A stretch of DNA of 6,123 nt from an uncultured Roseburia sp. (lineage in GTDB: Bacteria; Bacillota; Clostridia; Lachnospirales; Lachnospiraceae). The notes below the pieces were generated by a model. It had not been told where the DNA came from, searched no databases, and saw only the letters and a list, made by a program, of their open reading frames with translations. This document shows positions 1 through 4,907 of this stretch, in pieces. Location of the stretch: positions 1-6,123 of the forward strand of contig CANDFU010000117.1 in the NCBI GenBank assembly GCA_947384095.1, read 5' to 3'. Each line of letters begins with the position of its first letter. Within the stretch, counting starts at the first letter, position 1. The translations under genes and the position numbers were made by a program.

Positions 1-44
1 CACTATAACCTACACTCTTTCCCTACACGACGCTCTTCCGATCT
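1..44 (+). other. Illumina P5/TruSeq adapter remnant (non-biological)
   Basis: Positions 12-44 are identical, as I recall it, to the 33-base Illumina TruSeq read-1 primer, which begins ACACTCTTTCCC and ends CTCTTCCGATCT. Positions 1-3 (CAC) fit the end of the P5 flow-cell segment. Positions 4-11 (TATAACCT) fill the 8-base i5 index slot and differ by one base from index D501 as I remember it. The contig end is therefore library adapter that survived trimming, not genome. An 8-base string, CTCTTCCG, occurs at both 33-40 and 43-50, so the exact junction may be off by a few bases. Confidence 0.96.
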
Positions 45-45
45 C

Positions 46-129
46 TTCCGGCACGTCAGAATCGAAAAGGCGGAACTGGGCAACCGCGCCGGCATGCTGG
101 GTGCCGCCGTGCTGGACCGCGTTTTATAA
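46..129 (+). CDS. ROK-family sugar kinase/regulator, C-terminal fragment
   Basis: Only the last 27 codons are present, because the contig begins with adapter inside the gene. The readable end contains KAELGNRAGMLGAAVL, the glycine/alanine-rich helix that closes ROK-family proteins (glucokinase, N-acetylmannosamine kinase, NagC-like repressors), and stops at TAA. In the family this segment packs against the sugar- and ATP-binding core. The substrate cannot be read from this fragment. The RpiR-type regulator starts 31 bp downstream on the same strand, so the two are probably co-transcribed. ROK plus RpiR pairs are common in sialic acid, ManNAc and MurNAc catabolic operons, which makes an amino-sugar kinase plausible but unproven. 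Confidence 0.75.
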   Translation, partial: FRHVRIEKAELGNRAGMLGAAVLDRVL

Positions 130-143
130 ATCAGAAAAACAGA

Positions 144-150
144 AAGGGGA
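144..150 (+). promoter_or_regulatory. Ribosome-binding site for the RpiR-type regulator
   Basis: The purine-rich AAGGGGA lies about 10 bases before the ATG at 161. It supports that start over the in-frame upstream ATG at 101, which would overlap the ROK gene and has no comparable Shine-Dalgarno sequence. Confidence 0.6.
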
Positions 151-160
151 AAAAGATCGC

Positions 161-1018
161 ATGACAGGCAATATTTTAGAACACATCACAGAACAGTATC
201 ATTCCCTGACACGCTCCGGCAAAAAACTGGCTGATTACATTTTTGCAAACACCTTCAGCGCACAGTATCTGTCTATTTCCGCTCTGGCAGAAAACAGCGG
301 CGTCTCAGAAGCGTCCATCACCCGCTTCTGCCGAGGCTTAGGCCTGTCGGGATACAACGATTTTAAGCTTGCGCTGGCCAAGGCAGCCTACGTCACGGAC
401 CTGGGCGATCCCATGGAATCGCCCGACACGATTACCTCCGAAGATACCCTGGGCAGCATTTTCCAGAAGCTGCACGCCTCCAATATCCTCTCCCTGAACG
501 AAACGCTGGAACAGCTGAACGAAGAGGATATTACCAGAGCCGTTCATCTTCTCCTCTCCGCCGACAGGGTCTTCTGCTTCGGACAGGGGGGCAGCATGGT
601 CATGGCTATGGAGGCATGGGCGCGCTTTTCCACCGCCTCCTCCCGTTTTGTGCACATCGCAGACTCCCATATGCAGGCCATGTCTGTTGCGCTTGCAACC
701 GAAAAAGATGTCATACTCTTTTTCTCTTATTCCGGCTCCACCAAAGATATGGAAGATATCATGAACATTGCAAAAAACAGGAACATTCCCGTAATACTGG
801 TCACCCATTTCCCAAAGTCGCGCGCGGCGGAATTTGCCGACGTCATCCTGCTCTGCGGCTACAATGAGAGCCCGCTCCAGTCCGGTTCTGTCGCCGCAAA
901 ACTGGGACAGCTTTTTATCATCGAATGTCTCTTTTATGTTTTCTGCAAACAAAAACCGGAGCTTTATGCGTCGGCCCGCTCCACCACGGCGGCAGCCATC
1001 GCACAAAAGCTCCTGTAA
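161..1018 (+). CDS. MurR/RpiR-family transcriptional regulator (HTH + SIS)
   Basis: This 285-aa protein has the usual length and layout of the MurR/RpiR family. The N-terminal HTH_6-type DNA-binding domain covers roughly residues 1-77, with the helix-turn-helix around 38-72 (SISALAENSGVSEASITRFC). The C-terminal SIS domain, which binds phosphosugars, covers about 125-265; the FGQGGS segment near 140 and FSYSGSTKDM near 188-197 fit the sugar-phosphate loops. Such proteins control sugar or amino-sugar catabolic genes in response to a phosphorylated intermediate. The start at 161 is chosen for the AAGGGGA upstream; a longer frame to 101 would run into the ROK gene. It is the last gene of its unit and converges on the MotB-like gene with an 18-bp gap. 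The ligand is unknown; sialic acid/ManNAc-6-P or MurNAc-6-P are guesses from the ROK neighbour. Confidence 0.93.
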   Translation: MTGNILEHITEQYHSLTRSGKKLADYIFANTFSAQYLSISALAENSGVSEASITRFCRGLGLSGYNDFKLALAKAAYVTDLGDPMESPDTITSEDTLGSIFQKLHASNILSLNETLEQLNEEDITRAVHLLLSADRVFCFGQGGSMVMAMEAWARFSTASSRFVHIADSHMQAMSVALATEKDVILFFSYSGSTKDMEDIMNIAKNRNIPVILVTHFPKSRAAEFADVILLCGYNESPLQSGSVAAKLGQLFIIECLFYVFCKQKPELYASARSTTAAAIAQKLL

Positions 1019-1030
1019 ATACTTCGTCAG

Positions 1031-1047
1031 GCGGGATCATTCCCCGC
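1031..1047. terminator. Possible hairpin between convergent genes
   Basis: GCGGG at 1031-1035 pairs with CCCGC at 1043-1047 across a 7-base loop, in the short convergent junction and overlapping the stop codon of the MotB-like gene. The stem is short and neither side has a real T-tract, so this is a weak candidate for a shared terminator. Confidence 0.25.
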
Positions 1048-1945
1048 TTAAAATCTCCGATATTTTCTGTATCATTTCATCTTCTTTCAGGCGGAATTTG
1101 ATCTCCACACGCCGCGAAGCCGCCATATCAATCTCACCGGCGCCGTTCTGGTAAACCGGTGCGCTGTATGAGCGGCCGTTGACGGTCAGAATCCGCTGAA
1201 GCTGCTCAATTTTCGTCCCGCTCAGCCCGTTTTTTGCGTCAAGGCAGAATTTTGCAACCGCGTTGGCCCGGCTGTGCGACAGATCCATATTGCTCTGATA
1301 GCTGCCGTCCGTGTCCGTGTGCCCTTCGATCGTAATCTCCGCGATATACGGACGGTAATTGTCCTGCAGCAGCACATCCAGATACAGCGGGATAATTTCT
1401 TTTAATGTATTTTTGCTCTCTTCTGTCAGCGTGGCGCTGTTATAGCGGAACAGCACATCCGACGAAAATGTGATCGACCCCGTCTGAGGGTCGACTGACA
1501 TGCTGGAATTGGAAAAACGCGTCTGCAGTTCCCCGATAATATCGGTGCGGATGCCTACGATATCCTTAAGCTCCTGTCTGGTTTCCGCCAGCTCCGCCCG
1601 CGCATTCGCGATTTCCAGATTGGCTGCGTCAAGCTCTTCCTGCGTCATCGCGGCGCTCGCATACGCCTCCTTAAGCCGTGCAAGAGAATCGGCCAGCTCC
1701 TTGTTTGAAGCCTCGATCTCACGCTTTGAGACTTCCAGATCTTCCCTTGCGCGATCCAGCTCCTGCTGGGCCGCGTTGAGCCTGACCTGCGTCTGCTCCA
1801 GATCCGTCGTCTTCTGTCGGTAAATCGCCAGCGTGATCGCTATGATCAGAATAAAAATGAGCAGAAGCGCCGCCATCATGTCAGAAAATGACTGCCAGTA
1901 GGCAGGCTCTTCAAAAACTTTTTTCCTTCTCTGCTTACTCTTCAT
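1037..1945 (-). CDS. MotB/ZorB-like OmpA-family stator protein with coiled coil
   Basis: This 302-aa protein has a basic cytoplasmic start (KSKQRRKK) and one membrane helix at about 22-41. It opens with YWQSFSDMMAALLLIF, the pattern of MotB and ZorB in which the Asp (here D22) carries the proton or ion. Residues about 45-130 are a heptad-rich, charged coiled coil (many E, A, L, Q, R). An OmpA/MotB peptidoglycan-binding domain covers about 158-286, with GHTDTD at 208-213, NMDLSHSRANAV at 219-230 and the closing SRRVEIKF. D211 and R226 sit where family members contact peptidoglycan. It is predicted to be the plug-and-anchor subunit of an ion-driven inner-membrane motor. It overlaps the MotA-like gene by 11 bp and has GAGGAA 5 bases before its ATG, so the two are translated together. 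The coiled coil between membrane helix and OmpA domain is longer than in typical ZorB. A cell-envelope motor unrelated to defence is an alternative. Confidence 0.88.
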   Translation of the reverse strand: MKSKQRRKKVFEEPAYWQSFSDMMAALLLIFILIIAITLAIYRQKTTDLEQTQVRLNAAQQELDRAREDLEVSKREIEASNKELADSLARLKEAYASAAMTQEELDAANLEIANARAELAETRQELKDIVGIRTDIIGELQTRFSNSSMSVDPQTGSITFSSDVLFRYNSATLTEESKNTLKEIIPLYLDVLLQDNYRPYIAEITIEGHTDTDGSYQSNMDLSHSRANAVAKFCLDAKNGLSGTKIEQLQRILTVNGRSYSAPVYQNGAGEIDMAASRRVEIKFRLKEDEMIQKISEILSGE

Positions 1946-3086
1946 AGGAATTCCTCATCTGTTCCAACGTATACAACTGGCTGCTGATCTCTCCGCTGAG
2001 CGCGTCGCAGGTTGCGGAAAGTTTCTCCTGCTGGGCATTAAGCGACACGGCGAACTGCTCCTGCTGCCGCTGCATATTCTCCAGGGCCCTCAGCACGGAA
2101 CCGTTGACGCCCTGCAGCTCCCTGACTGTCTCTGTCAGGTCGCGGCAGTCCTGCGCGCACCGCACCTGTGACTCGCACGCCTGCGCAAGCATCGCGCCCA
2201 GCTGCTTTGTCTGTGTCCCGAACGTCTGCATCAGCTGGTCGGCAAACTGACTGACCATCCGCTCGACGCCCTTTGTCTGCTCTGCGGCATTGCCGCTTAA
2301 AAGATCCGTGATTGTCTTTAAGGACGCCGCCATATTAGACTGGTAAACCAGCATCGCGCGCGTGCCCTCCCCCGCGCTCACCGCGGACGGAGCCACATAC
2401 TCCCGGTAAACAGACAGAAACCGTGACAGCCGTTCATACGCGTCCGACATCACCCCGCGATAGGCAAAATTGAATACCAGCGAGAAGAAAATACCGTACA
2501 CGGATGTGTGAAACGCCACCTTCATGCCCTCCAGAAGCGGTCCCACATTGTCCGAAATCGTATAAATATCGTTGCCGTCAAACGAAGACAGACCCATCGA
2601 AAGGCCGAGAAACGTTCCCAGAATCCCAAGCCCGGTCAGCGTTCCGGAGACGGCGGAGTTATAGTGCGCCATGCCCACACGGTCTAAAAGCTCCTCATTG
2701 ATATACTCTTCAATATCACAGGCAGCCGCGCCGCCTCTTTTTCCGGCCATACGCTTCTGATATCCCGCAAATGCCTCCTCAAGCGCTCCGTCCAGAAACA
2801 CATCCCCGCGCTCCCGGTATTTCTCCCACAGGCACCCTGGCGTCCGCTCATGCTCTTTTTCCATGGTATCCGCCGCCCACATCAGCTCGTCCGCGCAGTG
2901 GTTCAGCCTCTTAAAACTCATCGTCGAGAGCTGAAATATCACGCCGATTGCCAGCAGAAAGACCGCGTTGATCACCAGATTGCTGCGGGAAGTCAGATTT
3001 CCGGTAAAAACTCCGTTGATATAAAATACCCAGACTGCTGCCAGTAAGTACAGCGGAAACAGCAGGTAATACAGTTTTCTTTTCAT
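1935..3086 (-). CDS. MotA/TolQ/ExbB-like channel protein (ZorA-like) with long tail
   Basis: The chosen ATG at 3086 gives 383 aa and follows AAGGAGGT by 4 bases; an in-frame ATG at 3122 lacks a ribosome-binding site and falls in the predicted promoter. Four membrane helices are visible at about 8-25, 36-55, 145-170 and 186-210. Helix 3 carries LTGLGILGTFLGL, and helix 4 follows PLLEGMKVAFHTSVYGI; both are hallmarks of the MotA/TolQ/ExbB proton-channel superfamily and are close in style to ZorA. Residues about 55-140 form a cytoplasmic loop. After helix 4 comes a roughly 170-residue soluble C-terminal tail rich in Q, L and A, probably helical or coiled-coil (QRQQEQFAVSLNAQQEKLSA). The protein should surround the MotB-like partner and conduct ions to drive movement or signalling through the tail. 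The tail is shorter than in classical Zorya ZorA. Flagellar MotA is unlikely, given this tail and the absence of flagellar neighbours. Confidence 0.86.
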   Translation of the reverse strand: MKRKLYYLLFPLYLLAAVWVFYINGVFTGNLTSRSNLVINAVFLLAIGVIFQLSTMSFKRLNHCADELMWAADTMEKEHERTPGCLWEKYRERGDVFLDGALEEAFAGYQKRMAGKRGGAAACDIEEYINEELLDRVGMAHYNSAVSGTLTGLGILGTFLGLSMGLSSFDGNDIYTISDNVGPLLEGMKVAFHTSVYGIFFSLVFNFAYRGVMSDAYERLSRFLSVYREYVAPSAVSAGEGTRAMLVYQSNMAASLKTITDLLSGNAAEQTKGVERMVSQFADQLMQTFGTQTKQLGAMLAQACESQVRCAQDCRDLTETVRELQGVNGSVLRALENMQRQQEQFAVSLNAQQEKLSATCDALSGEISSQLYTLEQMRNSYEE

Positions 3087-3090
3087 AAGA

Positions 3091-3098
3091 ACCTCCTT
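3091..3098 (-). promoter_or_regulatory. Ribosome-binding site deciding the MotA-like start
   Basis: On the - strand this reads AAGGAGGT, a near-perfect Shine-Dalgarno sequence ending 4 bases before the ATG at 3086. It selects that start over the ATG at 3122. Confidence 0.8.
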
Positions 3099-3112
3099 TG
3101 TACGTTTTTCCC

Positions 3113-3141
3113 ACTTTATCACAGGCGGCAGGCAGACTCAA
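3113..3141 (-). promoter_or_regulatory. Candidate sigma-A promoter for the MotA/MotB-like pair
   Basis: On the - strand TTGAGT (3141-3136) is followed after exactly 17 bases by TAAAGT (3118-3113), with TGA directly before it giving an extended -10 (TGn). Each hexamer matches consensus at 4 of 6 positions. A start near 3106 would leave a short leader carrying the AAGGAGGT site. It lies between the upstream hairpin and the MotA-like gene, where a promoter is expected. Confidence 0.45.
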
Positions 3142-3173
3142 GACAGGCCGCCCATTCTTAATCAAAAATCAGG

Positions 3174-3208
3174 AATCCCCCGCCTCTTTTCAAAAGAGAC
3201 GGGGGATT
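3174..3208. terminator. Strong intrinsic hairpin, possibly bidirectional
   Basis: A 17-base arm at 3174-3190 pairs with 3192-3208 with one exception, a C/A mismatch on the + strand that becomes a G-U wobble in the - strand RNA; the tip opens to a 3-base TCA loop. The core is CCCCCG/CGGGGG. In the - direction it lies 22 bp after the stop of the small membrane protein gene, with a T-run at 3164-3168 beyond the stem. In the + direction the stem is followed at once by TTTTT (3207-3211). Its likely job here is to end the 3231-3632 transcript and isolate the MotA/B-like unit. Confidence 0.75.
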
Positions 3209-3230
3209 TTTCATCCGGTGGGAACGTTTC

Positions 3231-3632
3231 CTACGGAAGAATACCTGTCTTCTGGTACTTCTTCCACGCACCCTGAAACTGAAACGTCGCAATCAGTGCG
3301 TCGACCGCCGCAAGAACAACCAGCGTGCCGCCCATTCTGCCGCTCTGCGCGATCGTCACATACGCATTCAGCCCGGCGTACGCGCAGACCAGAATCGCAC
3401 AGATCCGGCTCTGTCCGATCTGTATGCCGAGTCCGAGCCCGACGAGAATCGCCACATCCAGAAATCCCAGATAATTCTGCGCCAGCATATTCACCACGGC
3501 AGTGATCACGGCGCAGACATACAGGATTCCCGCCGCGACATAAATATTTCCGGTACATTTCTTCATGCTTTCATGCTTGCGAAATTCCTTCTTCGTCATC
3601 GGTCTTCCGCCTCCGTAGTTCGAATAATCCAT
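3231..3632 (-). CDS. Small four-helix membrane protein, unknown function
   Basis: This 133-aa protein has a hydrophilic, basic N-terminus (about residues 1-28, including RPMTKKEFRKHESMKK) and then four hydrophobic segments at about 29-49, 54-72, 75-95 and 101-120, ending in a short basic tail (WKKYQKTGILP). I do not recognise a named family. It resembles the many small uncharacterised integral membrane proteins of Clostridia. The start is well supported by AGGAGG 8 bases upstream and a strong promoter at 3667-3695. A hairpin follows, so it seems to be a single-gene transcript rather than part of the MotA/B-like unit. Its stop codon is TAG, which shows that UAG can act as a true stop in this genome. 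No catalytic motif is visible. Confidence 0.82.
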   Translation of the reverse strand: MDYSNYGGGRPMTKKEFRKHESMKKCTGNIYVAAGILYVCAVITAVVNMLAQNYLGFLDVAILVGLGLGIQIGQSRICAILVCAYAGLNAYVTIAQSGRMGGTLVVLAAVDALIATFQFQGAWKKYQKTGILP

Positions 3633-3640
3633 AACTGACT

Positions 3641-3646
3641 CCTCCT
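3641..3646 (-). promoter_or_regulatory. Ribosome-binding site of the small membrane protein gene
   Basis: AGGAGG on the - strand, 8 bases before the ATG at 3632, is a consensus Shine-Dalgarno sequence. It fixes the start over the internal ATG eleven codons later. Confidence 0.8.
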
Positions 3647-3666
3647 AAAGTAAAACGATTTTTTTC

Positions 3667-3695
3667 ATTATAGCACCGGAAAAAAGGATTCTCAA
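3667..3695 (-). promoter_or_regulatory. Strong sigma-A promoter with extended -10
   Basis: On the - strand TTGAGA (3695-3690), a 17-base spacer and a perfect TATAAT (3672-3667) are seen, with TGC just before the -10 as an extended TGn element. Transcription would start near 3660, about 28 bases before the ATG of the small membrane protein gene. It lies just after the stop of the 54-aa ORF, marking the boundary between the DUF499 unit and the next transcript. Confidence 0.75.
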
Positions 3696-3711
3696 GTACC
3701 ATTTTCCTACA

Positions 3712-3876
3712 TCAGGAGGTTTTATCGGATGAAAACACGTCTGCCTGATATTTTTTCACCGGATCCCGGATCACCATTTTCCCGGAACGATCATTCTCAT
3801 AGCCGTTCTCCGCAAGATGCGCGTCCGCTCCGGACCGGACAACGGCCGCATAAAATCTTATCCTTTTGCCTCTCAT
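3712..3876 (-). CDS. Small 54-aa ORF coupled to the DUF499 gene
   Basis: The ORF begins at an ATG that overlaps the TGA stop of the DUF499 gene (ATGA, on the - strand), the classic arrangement for translational coupling. It encodes 54 residues starting MRGKRIRFYAAVV, with a polar, charged middle (LAENGYENDRSGKMVIRDP) and YQADVFSSDKTS at the end, before TGA. There is no membrane segment or signal peptide. Codon choice (frequent GCG, GAC, CGG, GTG, ATC) matches the neighbours, unlike the opposite-strand frame here. I do not recognise a family. It may be a small accessory subunit of the DUF499 system, or the remaining N-terminus of a longer gene cut short by deletion, since the promoter of the next gene follows within 20 bp. 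A chance ORF is the third option. Confidence 0.5.
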   Translation of the reverse strand: MRGKRIRFYAAVVRSGADAHLAENGYENDRSGKMVIRDPVKKYQADVFSSDKTS

Positions 3877-4904
3877 TCAAACCCGAAATGACTGACCTTG
3901 AGCGTCTGACAATTTTCAGATACTGTCCGGACCGTGGCCTGCGGCATCCCTTCCGGAGCATCGGCCGCCACTTCTAATGTCACTTCAACCGTAGCGCCGT
4001 CCATGCCTGTCAGGTGACTGATCACTTCCTCAACCAGTTTCTGCACATCACAGCTGATCCGTGTATGATCCAGTCTGGCCGACATATGAAACCGCATGTT
4101 CTTCGGCTGTGAAGGCTGCGGTGCAGCCGGCGGCAGTCCGCCCTGCAGATCTGCGCAGTAAGACGTCCCTTCCGTTTCTGCCTGCTCCTTTGCATCATCG
4201 CCCGCAATCTGCCTGCGCGCAGCCATGCTTTTTACAAGATAAGCCGAAGTTTCAATCACATCCACACGCTGATGATATTTCAGATCAATATACCGTTCTC
4301 CGGATATTCCTGCCGCCAGAGCATAATATTCCGTAGAATTTAACCCGTTCCGAATCGTATCTTCCAATACCCCATAACCTGCCAGCCTCGGCAGATAGCA
4401 GTATGTGCAAAAATAATCCCACAGCTTTTTAACGGAAATGCTGTCCTCATCTCCCCAGAGCGCACGATCCAGCTCCATCAGCAACAGCGCAGGGGCCCAC
4501 GCTGTAATGAGCATTTCATTCTGTTCCATCTTCTTTGCCGCTTTCGCGGCAATGGAATCCGATCCTCCGCTGATCCGCATCACATCCCAGGTAATTTTTT
4601 TTATATCTGCCTCCCGGTCAATATATGGAACCAGCAGCCAGCAATAAGCCTCGTTTACACGCAGCCCGACAGTTTCATCACTGCGCCTTAAATGATTGTC
4701 CGTTTCCCTGTTCTGGGCCGCATCCAGATTCAGATCCTCGCTGTCATTTTTGACAGACAACCATGCCAGATACCGCTTCACCTCCTGTTTCAGCGCCCTC
4801 ATTTCATCCTCGTCAGGCGCGACGAAGGCAAGCATATTTCTGTAAACCCGCGGCGCTGTCCCACGAAATCTCAGAATTTCCTCTGCTGTTCGGATCGCAT
4901 CCTC
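3873..4904 (-). CDS. DUF499 ATPase, C-terminal part after in-frame TAG
   Basis: This is the same reading frame as the part upstream of the TAG at 4907-4905. It runs 343 codons to a TGA that overlaps the next ORF. It continues DUF499 without loss: AEEILRFRGTAPRVYRNMLA and FVAPDEDEM right after the stop, then KRYLAWLSV, LNL.AAQ, SDETVGLRVNEAYCWLLVPY, and a proline/alanine/glutamine linker (PPAAPQPSQPKN). A small C-terminal domain ends EVAADAPEGMPQATVRTVSEN and then SHFGFE, which fits my memory of the natural C-terminus of DUF499 proteins. The first in-frame ATG after the stop is at 4835, with no Shine-Dalgarno before it and inside the conserved YRNML segment, so independent initiation there looks unnatural. 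The segment is best read as part of one interrupted gene. Confidence 0.82.
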   Translation of the reverse strand, partial: EDAIRTAEEILRFRGTAPRVYRNMLAFVAPDEDEMRALKQEVKRYLAWLSVKNDSEDLNLDAAQNRETDNHLRRSDETVGLRVNEAYCWLLVPYIDREADIKKITWDVMRISGGSDSIAAKAAKKMEQNEMLITAWAPALLLMELDRALWGDEDSISVKKLWDYFCTYCYLPRLAGYGVLEDTIRNGLNSTEYYALAAGISGERYIDLKYHQRVDVIETSAYLVKSMAARRQIAGDDAKEQAETEGTSYCADLQGGLPPAAPQPSQPKNMRFHMSARLDHTRISCDVQKLVEEVISHLTGMDGATVEVTLEVAADAPEGMPQATVRTVSENCQTLKVSHFGFE

Positions 4905-4907
4905 CTA
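4905..4907 (-). other. In-frame amber codon interrupting the DUF499 gene
   Basis: On the - strand the codons read CGT CCG TAG GAG GAT. The reading frame is the same before and after, with no indel needed, and family-typical sequence continues for 343 codons. One base change from CAG (Gln) would create it; AAG, GAG, TAT, TAC, TGG, TCG and TTG are other one-step sources. The small membrane protein gene in this window ends in TAG, so general UAG recoding is not indicated. Options are a recent nonsense mutation, a sequencing or assembly error, or suppression. Confidence 0.9.

Noticed and set aside
101..160. Longer N-terminus of the RpiR-type regulator from the ATG at 101
   Set aside because: These codons overlap the ROK gene in another frame, there is no ribosome-binding site before 101, and the family N-terminus fits the start at 161.
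338..1006. A 222-codon ORF on the - strand
   Set aside because: It is a shadow of the RpiR-type regulator: Gly/Arg-rich composition, no ribosome-binding site, and fully opposite a well-supported gene.
1474..1494. Inverted repeat TCGACCC / GGGTCGA with a 7-base loop
   Set aside because: It is inside the MotB-like coding region near the start of the OmpA domain, has no T-tract, and is within the range expected by chance.
3729..3977. An 82-codon + strand ORF preceded by a perfect AGGAGGT 8 bases before its ATG
   Set aside because: It is antisense to the 54-aa ORF and the conserved DUF499 C-terminus, its product is Pro/Arg/Ser/His-rich without a recognisable fold, and no + strand promoter is seen. 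The Shine-Dalgarno match is probably chance from the last codons of the opposite ORF.
4535..4552. Hairpin TTGCCGC-TTTC-GCGGCAA
   Set aside because: It is internal to DUF499 coding sequence, where it encodes an Ala/Lys-rich stretch (IAAKAAKK); there is no T-tract or gene boundary.
4898..4904. AGGAGGATG right after the amber codon, a possible restart site
   Set aside because: The ATG at 4900-4898 is out of frame and closes after nine codons, and the AGGAGG touches it directly with no spacing, so it cannot restore the DUF499 C-terminus.
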